Source: Psychromonas sp. L1A2 (GTDB taxonomy: Bacteria > Pseudomonadota > Gammaproteobacteria > Enterobacterales > Psychromonadaceae). Taken from it: a DNA stretch of 64,000 bases. The notes under the pieces were generated by a model. That model did no database searches. It was not told the origin of the DNA and saw only the letters and a list, made by a program, of their open reading frames with translations. The stretch spans positions 1,612,001-1,676,000 of the forward strand of contig NZ_WUAG01000002.1 in NCBI RefSeq assembly GCF_009828855.1, in the 5' to 3' direction. The translations under genes were made by a program, and so were the position numbers. Of this stretch, positions 1 to 12,056 are shown in pieces (positions within the stretch are counted from its first letter, which is position 1; each line of letters opens with the position of its first letter).

Positions 1-19
1 CTGCCACATCTAACACGTA

Positions 20-155
20 AAAACACAATTAATTAAAAAACAATCACTTATGGTTTTTTGTTACCTTATTTAATTAAATAACCTCGAATAAAAAGTACAA
101 TAACCTCTATTGGCTATGGTCAATGTCTCACAAGAATAAGCCAGAGAAAATCGAT
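20..155. repeat. Direct repeat copy 1: duplicated csrB upstream region
   Basis: This stretch closely resembles 753-888, in the same orientation and about 733 bases away. The shared part includes a 22-base identical block (CTATGGTCAATGTCTC... at about 114-135 and 848-869) and the ATAACCTCGAATAAAAAGTA segment. Copy 2 lies upstream of the CsrB-type RNA at 301-681. At the same distance, the promoter belonging to copy 1 would fall about 50 bases beyond the left edge of the window. No gene is visible in 1-300; the rest is AT-rich, apart from a short hairpin at 278-295. Confidence 0.75.
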
Positions 156-277
156 AAAATGCCTTAAAAAGTTAAAATAATCAGAAGGGAGTTTAAAACA
201 TCAATTGAAGTAACACTTTTAAATGATCGTGCGAAAAAAGTTTTATAGATAGGTAAGAGGTAAAACTAGGTAAATAA

Positions 278-322
278 TTTCTGGTATTCCAGAAACAGGA
301 AAGGGCAGCCGAAGCTGCCCTT
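278..322 (-). terminator. Tandem hairpins ending the CsrB-type RNA
   Basis: Two perfect hairpins follow one another on the minus strand. AAGGGCAGC-UUCG-style stem-loop lies at 301-322, then TTTCTGG-AATA-CCAGAAA at 278-295. The first has only a short T-run and the second is followed by TTATTT, so which of them terminates is unclear. Confidence 0.65.
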
Positions 323-681
323 AATTTAGTCTTTCTATCGAATCCGTGATAGTTGATGCTCCCTGCAGTACATCCTTTTGACTAAGCCAAACTAGGCGTC
401 CACTTCCCAAATCCTTTGGGTTCATCCTTGTAACATCCATATTAGATAAACATCTTGTTTATCCGTCATCTCCCTGTCCTTAGGAGGTGTCCTTCTTTTG
501 CCATCCTGGCTTAATAACTACAATCCTAGTAGGTACTAAAAACTCCATCCTAGAGTGTCCTGATCATCCTTAATTATAAAACATCCTGTTTTATAAGCTC
601 TCATCCTGAGAGGTCCAAATTGCCATCCTAGCAATACAAAGGTTCAAATTTTACATCCTGTAAATCAATCCCCGTTTGCAA
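301..681 (-). ncRNA. csrB: CsrB-type regulatory RNA (CsrA-sequestering sRNA)
   Basis: Read on the minus strand this is about 380 nt with 14 AGGA motifs, nine of them AGGATG. Many sit in the loops of short perfect hairpins, for example GCCAGGATGGC, CTCAGGATGAG, TTGCTAGGATGGCAA, TTTACAGGATGTAAA and AAAACAGGATGTTTT. The 3' part (AGGATGTACTGCAGGGAGCA) resembles the corresponding part of enterobacterial CsrB. The RNA ends in a 9-bp stem with a UUCG loop (301-322). Known role of the family: the hairpin loops titrate the translational regulator CsrA. Length, motif density and architecture match CsrB/RsmY-type RNAs, and no reading frame is present. The 5' end is inferred from a TAATAT -10 element at 687-692. 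The -35 region is poor, as expected for an activator-dependent promoter. The exact ends are uncertain. Confidence 0.88.
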
Positions 682-686
682 GATAG

Positions 687-715
687 ATATTACGGTCTTT
701 CTAAAATAAAAGGGG
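687..715 (-). promoter_or_regulatory. Putative csrB promoter
   Basis: TAATAT at 687-692 (minus strand) is the best -10 match before the first AGGATG hairpin. The -35 position (about 709-715) reads CCCCTT/CCCTTT, far from TTGACA. This fits a promoter that needs an activator. The location is inferred, not measured. Confidence 0.45.
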
Positions 716-752
716 TAAAGATAATATTTAATGACTGACTCTCATCGCACGA

Positions 753-888
753 AAAAAAACAATTAAATTAAAAACAATAGCTTATGTGTTTTTATTTTTT
801 TTTAAATTAAATAACCTCGAATAAAAAGTACGATAACCTCTATTATCTATGGTCAATGTCTCACAAGAGTAAACCATAGAAAATGGGT
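753..888. repeat. Direct repeat copy 2: csrB upstream control region
   Basis: This is the partner of the repeat at 20-155. On the minus strand it contains two GAGGTTAT octamers starting 22 bases apart (about 813-842) and a conserved TGTGAGACATTGACC segment about 180 bases upstream of the inferred csrB start. In relatives, CsrB-type genes are activated by the UvrY/GacA/VarA response regulator bound far upstream. That this block is the corresponding site is an inference. The canonical TGTAAG-N6-CTTACA palindrome is only half present. The gene-free stretch 889-1253 shows nothing further that I can name. Confidence 0.6.
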
Positions 889-1253
889 CAATGACTTCAA
901 AAACTTGATTATCGTTAAAATACAGATTAAAAAATAATTTGATCTGCTTTAAAAACTGTTATTACCTGCCATTTTAAAAAGCAGTAAGTAAGTAAATAGA
1001 TATTTTTATAAAGAAGTCTATAAAAGGAGTGAAGATAAATTGTATTTCTAAATATGAGCTTAGTTCCTCTACTATTTTTATATTAACTATTTTATAAATT
1101 CATCCCATTACAATTTCAGCCCGAGTAACAAAAGTAACCACGCTACCTAGAAAAGCAACATAAGTACAAATTGATTTATTAAAGCGGTATTGAGCTTCTA
1201 ATACGTAAAGTAATTATAAATGTTTTTTAGTTTTATTTAGTAAAAATAAGCAT

Positions 1254-1277
1254 AAAAAAACCACATTAAAGTGGTTT
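1254..1277 (-). terminator. Terminator after mnmE
   Basis: Minus-strand hairpin AAACCAC-TTTAAT-GTGGTTT followed by a run of T, 35 bases after the mnmE stop codon. Confidence 0.8.
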
Positions 1278-1311
1278 AATTAAAAGGGATAATAGCTTAT
1301 TAATAAGTTAC

Positions 1312-2679
1312 TTATTTACCAATACAGAAGCTTGAGAAGATACGCCCTAATAAGTCATCAGATGTAAATTCACCGGTTATCTCACTTAAGTGTTGCTGTG
1401 TTAAACGCAACTCTTCTGCCAGTAATTCACCTGCTTGATACTCTTCGAGTTGTACTTTACCTTCAAGTAAATGTTTTTCAGCCTGATCAATCGCTTCTAA
1501 ATGACGACGTCTTGCCATAAAGCCGCCTTCAGTATTACCTTGATAGCCCATTATATCTTTAAGGTGTTGTTTTAAATCATCAACACCTAAACCTGTTTTT
1601 GCTGATATTCGATAAACAGGATGATTTTCATGTTCAGTCATTGATAACACTTCACCTGTTAAATCAGCTTTATTACGCACAACGGTTAAACCTACGCCTT
1701 TAGGTAACTTTTCAATAAAGTCAGGCCAAATATCACGAGGATCTTCAGCATCAGTTGTTGTTGCATCTAGCATAAATAAGATGCGGTCTGCATTTTGAAT
1801 TTCAGTCCAAGCACGTTCAATACCAATACGTTCGACTTCATCTGCACCTTCACGTAAACCAGCAGTATCAATAATATGCAATGGCATACCATCAATGTGA
1901 ATGTGTTCACGCATCACATCTCGGGTTGTGCCCGCAATATCCGTTACAATCGCACTTTCTTTACCCACTAAGGTATTCAATAGACTTGATTTACCTGCAT
2001 TAGGGCGTCCAGCAATCACCACTTTCATACCATCTCGTAAAATAGCACCTTGTTTGGCTTGTTCTTTTACAGCACTCAGGTTATCGATAATCTGATAGAG
2101 GTCTTTTGCTATTTTTCCATCGCTTAAAAAGTCCACTTCTTCTTCAGGGAAGTCAATTGACGCTTCAACATAAATACGTAAATAGATAAGGCTTTCAACT
2201 AAATCATTTACTTTATTCGAAAACTCACCCTGTAACGAATTTAAAGCGCTTTTTGCTGCTTGTTCTGAGCTAGCTTCAATTAAGTCAGAAATAGCCTCTG
2301 CTTGCGCTAAATCTAGCTTATCATTCATAAATGCACGTTCAGAGAATTCACCAGGGTTGGCACTACGAAGGTTTTTAATGGTTAAAATAGCTTTGATCAG
2401 CATATCCATTACAACTGGACCACCATGTCCTTGAAGCTCTAATACATCTTCACCTGTAAATGAATTAGGCCCTTTAAATAATATCGCAATGCCTTGGTCT
2501 AACACTTCGTTATTTTGGTCATGAAAAGGGAGGTATTCTGCATAACGTACTTTAGGTAACTTACCTAAAACAATCTGTGCAACCGCTTCTGCATCAGGCC
2601 CAGAAACACGCACAATGCCAACGCCACCACGGCCAGGTGCAGTTGCTTGTGCAACAATTGTATCAGTCGCTTTTATCAT
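1312..2679 (-). CDS. mnmE: tRNA-modifying GTPase MnmE
   Basis: MnmE works with MnmG to install the carboxymethylaminomethyl group on U34 of certain tRNAs. The 455-residue protein has the family's usual length. It has an N-terminal folate-binding domain ([14 protein letters not shown] near residue 14), a helical region, and an inserted G domain with P-loop GRPNAGKSS near 225, DTAGLRE switch II and NKAD specificity motif. It ends in the invariant CIGK, whose Cys is characteristic of the family. The ATG at 2679 is preceded by AGGAA. It is the last gene of the rpmH-rnpA-yidD-yidC-mnmE cluster but is separated from yidC by a terminator. Its partner mnmG lies at 32-34 kb. Confidence 0.98.
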   Translation of the reverse strand: MIKATDTIVAQATAPGRGGVGIVRVSGPDAEAVAQIVLGKLPKVRYAEYLPFHDQNNEVLDQGIAILFKGPNSFTGEDVLELQGHGGPVVMDMLIKAILTIKNLRSANPGEFSERAFMNDKLDLAQAEAISDLIEASSEQAAKSALNSLQGEFSNKVNDLVESLIYLRIYVEASIDFPEEEVDFLSDGKIAKDLYQIIDNLSAVKEQAKQGAILRDGMKVVIAGRPNAGKSSLLNTLVGKESAIVTDIAGTTRDVMREHIHIDGMPLHIIDTAGLREGADEVERIGIERAWTEIQNADRILFMLDATTTDAEDPRDIWPDFIEKLPKGVGLTVVRNKADLTGEVLSMTEHENHPVYRISAKTGLGVDDLKQHLKDIMGYQGNTEGGFMARRRHLEAIDQAEKHLLEGKVQLEEYQAGELLAEELRLTQQHLSEITGEFTSDDLLGRIFSSFCIGK

Positions 2680-2706
2680 GTTCTGTTCCTAAAAAATGAA
2701 GCCAAT

Positions 2707-2737
2707 AAAAAAGGCGACTATTATAGTCGCCTTTTAT
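2707..2737 (-). terminator. Terminator between yidC and mnmE
   Basis: Hairpin AAGGCGACTA-TTA-TAGTCGCCTT with T-rich flanks on both strands. It lies 58 bases after yidC and just upstream of the mnmE ribosome binding site, so it may attenuate read-through into mnmE. Confidence 0.8.
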
Positions 2738-2795
2738 CAATTACTAAATAATATAATTATTTATAGCGCTTTATATAAAAAGCTAAACAGTTAAA

Positions 2796-4469
2796 TTATT
2801 TCTTATGTCCTAAACCTTGTTTTTCAAACTGACGGTAAATAACAGTTTGCTGAACTAATGTTACGATATTACTCATTAACCAGTAAAGTACTAGACCTGC
2901 AGGGAACCACAAGAAGAAGAAAGTAAAGACAACAGGCATAAACTTCATAATTTTCTGCTGCATCGGGTCTTGAACCGTAGCAGGAGACATTTTTTGAATG
3001 AAGAACATACTCACACCCATCAAGATAGGTAAAATGTAGAACGGGTCTTGTACTGATAAATCTTGGATCCAGAACATAAATGGTGCGTGACGCAGTTCAA
3101 CCGCTTCCATTAATGACCAGTATAAAGCAATGAATATTGGCATCTGTAATAAGATAGGGAAACAACCACCTAATGGGTTAACTTTCTCTTCTTTGTACAT
3201 TTCCATCATCGCTTTTGATACTTTCTGACGATCTTCGCCATATTTTTCACGTAAAGCTTGAATCTTAGGCTGTAATAAACGCATTTTAGCCATTGACGTA
3301 TATTGTGCTTTTGTCAGTGGGTATAAAAGGCCTTTAACAGTGAAAGTAATTAAGATGATTGCAACACCCCAGTTACCAACAATACCTTGGAAGAATAACA
3401 ATAATTTAAACAATGGTTGTGCAAGCCACCATAACCAACCGTAATCTACAGTTAAGTCTAAGTTCTCACCAACTTGTGCCATTTCTTCTTGTAATTTAGG
3501 ACCAATCCAAAGGTTTGTAGCAAACTTTTCAGTGCTATTAGGTGCAATTGTTTTAATCGGCGATTTAAAGCCAATCGTTGCATCCGTATTTTGAATTATT
3601 TTACTATATAGCACATTAGTATCTGTTGATGATGGAATCCAAGCTGACACAAAGTAATGCTGTAACATTGCAACCCAACCGCCTTCCGTTGTTTTGTTTA
3701 GTCCGCGTTCGCGCATATCATCATAGCTGTATTTACTATATTTAGTATCCGATGTTGAGAAAGCACCACCGCGATATACAGGCATCATTAAATTTGTTGA
3801 GTGATCTTGTAATGACTCTTTTAACTGACCATACAATTGTACGTTAATATCAGCATCCGATTTATTTTCAATCGTGTAATCAACATTAACATTAAAATCG
3901 CCACGTTTTAGCGTGAAGGTTTTAGTGAATACATTACCTTGCTGATCAACATAACGTAATGCTGTAGAAACAGATTCTTGACCTTCAGAAATAATACTTT
4001 CAGTATTTTTAACGCTATAGAAAGGGCGACCTTTTGGATTTGCATCCGGGCCTTGTTTACCAATTAAACCGCTTTGTGCGATATAGGTAAAGCCGTTGCC
4101 ATTTTCTAATAAACGGAATGGAACACCAGAATCAAGTTGCTCATCATGCTCAATTAAATCAGCAACAATGACATCACCACCCACTAAGGTAATCTCTAAG
4201 CGTAATTGATCGTTAGCTAATACTGCGATTGCGCTAGTAGATGCTTGTGTTGGTACTTGAGCAGAAGAAGATGAAACACTATCTTCTGATGAAGTTGGTA
4301 CATCAGCACTATGATTACTAGTCGATGGAACTGATGATTTTGTCGTACTTTGTTCAGTCGTTTGCGCTGTAGCAGCTGGCTGAGGTGCTTGCTCAACAAC
4401 CCATGCTTGATATAGCAAGAAGCTAACAAACAAAAGTGCGAGGAAAAGTAAATTGCGTTGTGATTCCAT
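2796..4469 (-). CDS. yidC: Membrane protein insertase YidC
   Basis: Inserts and folds inner-membrane proteins, alone or with SecYEG; subunit c of the ATP synthase encoded at 27.9 kb is a classic substrate of the family. The 557-residue protein has an N-terminal membrane anchor (LLFLALLFVSFLLYQAWVV, about residues 8-26), a Ser/Thr/Gln-rich linker, a periplasmic beta domain to about 345, and then the conserved five-helix core. The core carries YPLTKAQYTSMAKMR, the helical hairpin with VNPLGGCFP, and FFLWFPAGLVLYW. The positively charged groove residue, usually Arg in gammaproteobacteria (VRG-x-x-YPLT), appears as Lys here (TVKGLLYPLT). The gene lies 14 bases after yidD. Confidence 0.98.
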   Translation of the reverse strand: MESQRNLLFLALLFVSFLLYQAWVVEQAPQPAATAQTTEQSTTKSSVPSTSNHSADVPTSSEDSVSSSSAQVPTQASTSAIAVLANDQLRLEITLVGGDVIVADLIEHDEQLDSGVPFRLLENGNGFTYIAQSGLIGKQGPDANPKGRPFYSVKNTESIISEGQESVSTALRYVDQQGNVFTKTFTLKRGDFNVNVDYTIENKSDADINVQLYGQLKESLQDHSTNLMMPVYRGGAFSTSDTKYSKYSYDDMRERGLNKTTEGGWVAMLQHYFVSAWIPSSTDTNVLYSKIIQNTDATIGFKSPIKTIAPNSTEKFATNLWIGPKLQEEMAQVGENLDLTVDYGWLWWLAQPLFKLLLFFQGIVGNWGVAIILITFTVKGLLYPLTKAQYTSMAKMRLLQPKIQALREKYGEDRQKVSKAMMEMYKEEKVNPLGGCFPILLQMPIFIALYWSLMEAVELRHAPFMFWIQDLSVQDPFYILPILMGVSMFFIQKMSPATVQDPMQQKIMKFMPVVFTFFFLWFPAGLVLYWLMSNIVTLVQQTVIYRQFEKQGLGHKK

Positions 4470-4483
4470 AACGTATTTTATCT

Positions 4484-4747
4484 CTAAGGTTTAGGTTTAT
4501 TTTTAGTTGCGCAACAAGGAGGTACAGGATCATATCCTCCTTCATTAAAAGGATGGCACTTTACAAGACGACAGCCCGCTAGCCAACATCCCTTAATCAT
4601 ACCATGACTCTTAATTGCTTCTATCGCATAATGTGAACAACTTGGCGTAAAACGACAACGAGGTCCAAGAATGGGACTAATAACTAGCTGATAACCACGA
4701 ATGAATTTAATGGCTACCCATTGCAGCGCTGCACTAATTTTCGCCAT
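4484..4747 (-). CDS. yidD: Membrane protein insertion efficiency factor YidD
   Basis: A small 87-residue protein of the YidD family, which helps YidC-dependent insertion. An amphipathic N-terminus ([18 protein letters not shown]) precedes the family core [17 protein letters not shown], with its Cys residues, and [18 protein letters not shown]. It overlaps the end of rnpA by 34 bases, the usual arrangement in the rpmH-rnpA-yidD-yidC cluster, so translation of the two is probably coupled. Confidence 0.96.
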   Translation of the reverse strand: MAKISAALQWVAIKFIRGYQLVISPILGPRCRFTPSCSHYAIEAIKSHGMIKGCWLAGCRLVKCHPFNEGGYDPVPPCCATKNKPKP

Positions 4748-5070
4748 AACTTATCCAATACTTTATGAAGTTCTTGATTTGATAAATCAGCAATACCAGC
4801 TTTAGCAACGACTACGATATCGATGTTTGGAAGCTCATGTTGTTGAAGGCGGAAATGATCTCTTACAATGCGACGAATACGATTACGTCCTACAGCATGT
4901 TTAATGTGCTTTTTAGGAATAGCCATACCAATACGGGGGTGTTCAAAAGTATTTTTTCTAGCAAGAAGAGTTAGGTGTGGAGATACTGCTGGAATAGCAT
5001 TTTTAAATACAGGTTGAAAATCATCGGGAGTTAACAAACGTAACTCCCGAGAAAACGAATAATTCACCAC
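4714..5070 (-). CDS. rnpA: Ribonuclease P protein component
   Basis: Protein subunit of RNase P, which trims the 5' leader of pre-tRNAs. The 118-residue product has [16 protein letters not shown] at the start and the family signature [13 protein letters not shown] (about residues 62-74), the basic helix that contacts the RNA subunit. The frame opens with two consecutive GTG codons and has no ATG before the conserved region, so initiation is at GTG (5070 or 5067). It lies 10 bases after rpmH and overlaps yidD. Confidence 0.96.
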   Translation of the reverse strand: MVNYSFSRELRLLTPDDFQPVFKNAIPAVSPHLTLLARKNTFEHPRIGMAIPKKHIKHAVGRNRIRRIVRDHFRLQQHELPNIDIVVVAKAGIADLSNQELHKVLDKLWRKLVQRCNG

Positions 5071-5080
5071 GTCTGGTAAA

Positions 5081-5215
5081 TTATGCGCTTAAGCTAGCGC
5101 GGCCTTTAGCACGACGACGAGCTAATACGGCACGACCGTTCTTAGTCGCCATACGAGTTCTAAAACCGTGTGAACGCTTACGCTTAATGTTGCTTGGTTG
5201 AAAAGTACGTTTCAT
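5081..5215 (-). CDS. rpmH: 50S ribosomal protein L34
   Basis: A 44-residue basic protein beginning [20 protein letters not shown] and ending [13 protein letters not shown], which is L34 at full length. It is the first gene of the leftward cluster rpmH-rnpA-yidD-yidC and lies opposite dnaA, the classic arrangement. A growth-regulated type promoter is visible upstream at 5472-5499. Confidence 0.98.
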   Translation of the reverse strand: MKRTFQPSNIKRKRSHGFRTRMATKNGRAVLARRRAKGRASLSA

Positions 5216-5728
5216 GCTCTTTTCCACTTATTGTTAAGTACTGTACAGTAGCTAGATTTTTTAATTTTTTTTGCTTAATTACTATAAAGTAACCAAACAA
5301 TAATAATCAAAAGCATTAGCCGATTAAAAAGAGAGCGAATTCTATTGATTGATCGACTAAAAGTCAATCAGAGATGCTTCTTTCTGGTAGATTAAATTAA
5401 TATTCCTTAGAAAAGAATCCTAAGTAAAAAAATTGTCACTACGAGCCAAACTCAAAAGTTAGGGTGGCGCGATTATATATAAGCGACACCAATAAGCAAG
5501 GATCTTCCTTGATCTTATAAAGTTAGATTTGTAAATAACTAAATTATCTCGTTGTGGATAAAGTACCCAGTGGTAGATGATAGCTACTCACAAGCTTGTG
5601 GATGCTTTAACCATTGAATGAGTTTAAATACAAGGATCTTTTTTTTATTTTTGTTCACTGATCTTATGGCATCCAGACGATCTTATCGGTAGAATTATCC
5701 GCCCTAATGTATTTACTGGAGTTCCACA
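5216..5728. promoter_or_regulatory. rpmH-dnaA intergenic control region with DnaA boxes
   Basis: This 513-base gap between the divergent rpmH and dnaA genes holds a perfect DnaA box (TGTGGATAA, 5553-5561), a near-box (TGTGGATGC, 5597-5605) and six GATC sites (5351, 5501, 5511, 5635, 5660, 5679). It also holds a 12-base palindrome TACTGTACAGTA near 5237-5249. This fits DnaA autoregulation and Dam/SeqA sensitivity of the dnaA promoter. I could not fix the dnaA start site. An AT-rich T-run lies at about 5639-5652. Confidence 0.6.
5472..5499 (-). promoter_or_regulatory. Predicted rpmH operon promoter
   Basis: On the minus strand: TTGCTT (5494-5499), a 16-base spacer, TATAAT (5472-5477), then a CGCGCC discriminator. 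A G+C-rich discriminator is typical of stringently controlled promoters for ribosomal genes. The leader to rpmH is about 250 nt. Confidence 0.6.
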
Positions 5729-7105
5729 ATGTCCCTCGCTATTTGGCAAGAATGTTTAGCACAATTAAAAGATGAGCTATCAGCAGGAGACTTTAGTACT
5801 TGGTTACGTCCTTTACAGGCAGAATATGATAATGAAACGTTATCATTATACTCGCCAAACAAGTACACCAGCGAATGGGTCCGTGAAAAGTACATGGATA
5901 TCATTGAGACTAAATTACAAACATTAGTACATGCAGTAGATGAAAACCTCACTATTAAAATTCGTTTATTAGTCGGTACTGCTAATGCAGCATCTAATAA
6001 ACCAGCAGCTGCCAAAATTGCACCAGCATTAAATACCCAACAACCTTGGGAAGGTGAATCTAAAGCAACGACAGTTGCACATAAAAGTAATTTAATTAAA
6101 AAATACACTTTTGATAATTTCGTTGAAGGTAAATCGAATAATTTTGCGATCGCAACAACACAGCAAATAGCAGAAAATCCAGGCGATGTGTATAACCCGT
6201 TATTTTTATATGCCCATCCCGGTTTAGGTAAAACACATTTATTACATGCAGTAGGTAATGCAATCGTTGCTGAAAATCCTGATAGTAAAGTTGTTTACAT
6301 TCGCTCAGAACGTTTTGTTCAAGATATGATTAATTCAATTCGTAACAATACAATTGAACAATTTAAAGAATATTACGCGTCGTTAGATGCACTATTAATA
6401 GATGACATTCATTTCTTCGCTGGAAAAGACCGTTCTCAAGAAGTGTTATTCCAAACCTTTAATTCAATGTTAGATGCTCATCAACAAGTTATTTTAACCA
6501 GTGATCGCTTTCCAAAAGAGATTGAAGGCATTGATGAACGACTACGTACACGTTTTGGTTGGGGATTATCAATTCCAATTGATCCACCTGAATTAGAAAC
6601 ACGTGTTGCTATCTTAATTACTAAAGCCGAAGAACGTGGTTTACATTTACCTGATGATGTTGCTTTCTTTATTGCAAAACGTCTAACGATTACCGATGTT
6701 CGTGTATTAGAAGGCGCAATTGCTAATATTTCAGCAAAAGCACAGTTTACAGGACAAGATATCACTATCTCGTTAGTACAAGATGCATTACGCGATATGT
6801 TAGCCGTTCACACAAAACAAACAACTGTTGATAATATTCAAAAGGTAGTGGCAGAACATTACCGCATTAAAATTTCTGATATGTCTTCAAAACGCCGTAC
6901 TCGTACCGTAGCTCGTCCACGTCAAATAGCCATGGCATTAGCGAAAGAGTTAACTCAACATAGCTTACCTGAAATAGGTGAAGCTTTTGGCGGCCGAGAC
7001 CACACTACTGTGCTACATGCTTGTCGTAAGGTACAAGAGTTACGTCGTGAAAATAACGACATTCAAGAAGATTACAAAATACTTATCCGCACGTTGTCAA
7101 TGTAA
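5729..7105 (+). CDS. dnaA: Chromosomal replication initiator DnaA
   Basis: Binds DnaA boxes and opens oriC. The 458-residue protein has domain I ([20 protein letters not shown]), a short linker, the AAA+ domain with Walker [11 protein letters not shown] (about residue 168) and Walker [10 protein letters not shown], the arginine-finger region LRTRFGWGL, and the C-terminal helix-turn-helix with signature [15 protein letters not shown]. The ATG at 5729 fits the family N-terminus. It heads dnaA-dnaN-recF-gyrB and lies about 28 kb from the oriC at 34.0-34.3 kb. Confidence 0.99.
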   Translation: MSLAIWQECLAQLKDELSAGDFSTWLRPLQAEYDNETLSLYSPNKYTSEWVREKYMDIIETKLQTLVHAVDENLTIKIRLLVGTANAASNKPAAAKIAPALNTQQPWEGESKATTVAHKSNLIKKYTFDNFVEGKSNNFAIATTQQIAENPGDVYNPLFLYAHPGLGKTHLLHAVGNAIVAENPDSKVVYIRSERFVQDMINSIRNNTIEQFKEYYASLDALLIDDIHFFAGKDRSQEVLFQTFNSMLDAHQQVILTSDRFPKEIEGIDERLRTRFGWGLSIPIDPPELETRVAILITKAEERGLHLPDDVAFFIAKRLTITDVRVLEGAIANISAKAQFTGQDITISLVQDALRDMLAVHTKQTTVDNIQKVVAEHYRIKISDMSSKRRTRTVARPRQIAMALAKELTQHSLPEIGEAFGGRDHTTVLHACRKVQELRRENNDIQEDYKILIRTLSM

Positions 7106-7119
7106 GAAAAGGTTATCTG

Positions 7120-8223
7120 ATGAAATTTACTATTTCTCGTGAAATATTATTACGCCCATTACAATTAGTTGTTGGCTCAGTTGCAGGCGGACGTCCAGCT
7201 TTACCTATCATGGGTAATATACTAATTGAAGTAAAAGATAACTTTTTAAACTTAACCGGTACAGATTTAGAAGTTGAATTAATGGCACAAATCCCATTAG
7301 AACAAGCTTCTATTGAGGGTGCTATTACCGTACCTGCGCGTAAGTTATTAGATATATGCCGTGGTTTAGCCGATCCTTGTGAAGTGACCTTTGAAGTAAA
7401 GAATGAGCGTGTTACGGTACGATCAGGACGCAGCCGTTATTTATTATCGACATTACCTTCTATCGATTTCCCTAATATAGAGTCATGGCAGAGTTTGATT
7501 GAACTAACTGTGCCACAAACCGAATTTAAGAAACTCATTGAGTTCACTCAGTTTGCAATGGCTAGTCAAGATGTTCGTTATTACCTAAACGGTATGTTCT
7601 TTGAAGTTTCTGGTAACACACTACGCAGTGTTTCTACCGATGGACATCGCCTAGCGTCGTGCTCTATTAACATCGACCAGGCGATTGAAGAACAATCAGT
7701 CATTGTACCTCGAAAAGGGGTATTAGAATTAGTTAAGCTACTAGATAAAGACCAAGCTAATGTTACTATTCAATTAGGTAAAAATAATTTACGCGCAGTG
7801 ATTGATGGTTTTGTATTTACCACAAAATTAGTGGATGGGCGTTTCCCTGATTACCGACGTGTAATTCCACGTAATGGTGATAAAGAATTAATATCTAGCC
7901 GTGAAACATTAAAACAAGCATTCAGCCGCGCTGCTATTTTATCAAACGAAAAATTCCGTGGTGTACGTTTAACGCTATCTGAAAACTTACTGAAAATAAC
8001 GGCCAATAACCCTGAACGAGAAGAAGCAGAAGAATACATCGATGTTGATTACCATTCAGCAGAGTTAGAAATAGGCTTTAACGTAAGTTATGTTCTAGAT
8101 GTATTAAACACCTTAAAAAGTGAGCAAGTTAAAATCACGTTTAGCACATCAGATCATAGTGCATTGATAGAGTCTCTTGATAGTGATGACTCACTTTATG
8201 TACTAATGCCAATGCGTTTATAG
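7120..8223 (+). CDS. dnaN: DNA polymerase III beta sliding clamp
   Basis: The ring-shaped clamp that tethers polymerase III to DNA. The 367-residue length and the three-domain pattern are typical of the family: MKFTISREILLRPLQLV at the start, RYYLNGMFFEV and STDGHRLA in the middle domain, and the C-terminal YVLMPMRL that forms part of the partner-binding pocket. It begins 14 bases after dnaA (AAAGGTTATCTG upstream), so the two are co-transcribed. Confidence 0.99.
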   Translation: MKFTISREILLRPLQLVVGSVAGGRPALPIMGNILIEVKDNFLNLTGTDLEVELMAQIPLEQASIEGAITVPARKLLDICRGLADPCEVTFEVKNERVTVRSGRSRYLLSTLPSIDFPNIESWQSLIELTVPQTEFKKLIEFTQFAMASQDVRYYLNGMFFEVSGNTLRSVSTDGHRLASCSINIDQAIEEQSVIVPRKGVLELVKLLDKDQANVTIQLGKNNLRAVIDGFVFTTKLVDGRFPDYRRVIPRNGDKELISSRETLKQAFSRAAILSNEKFRGVRLTLSENLLKITANNPEREEAEEYIDVDYHSAELEIGFNVSYVLDVLNTLKSEQVKITFSTSDHSALIESLDSDDSLYVLMPMRL

Positions 8224-8324
8224 TTATAAACATTGTTATTATAAAAGTGTTTGATGCAATAACAACAATGGGTATTAACAACCTAACCATAAAAAAACAT
8301 TCAACTTATTTAGGGAATTGATTA

Positions 8325-11844
<3,520 letters not shown>

Positions 11845-11924
11845 GTTCATTTATTAATATCTAACTTCGTTTACTAATGACAACTTATTATTCATAGGTT
11901 GTCATAAAGTTAAACAATAATAAT

Positions 11925-11953
11925 AATCCAGCTAATAAGTTGGATTTTTTATA
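11925..11953 (+). terminator. Terminator after gyrB
   Basis: AATCCA-GCTAATAAG-TTGGATT followed by TTTTTA. A second imperfect hairpin (TGACAAC...GTTGTCA, about 11878-11903) precedes it. Confidence 0.75.
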
Positions 11954-12056
11954 CCTGCTAATAAATATTTAATTGTAATATCGCAACTTATTCAGTATTG
12001 ATAGTTTATCTATCAGCTATATATATGATTCGTTTTTATTATACCAATTCCGATAA

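Noticed and set aside
301-681. CRISPR array at the repeated CATCCT motifs
   Set aside because: The repeats are only 6 bases, irregularly spaced and placed in hairpin loops with variable stems; there are no cas genes. A CsrB-type RNA explains them.
5237-5249. LexA-like palindrome TACTGTACAGTA upstream of rpmH
   Set aside because: It lacks the CTGT-N8-ACAG spacing of a LexA box.
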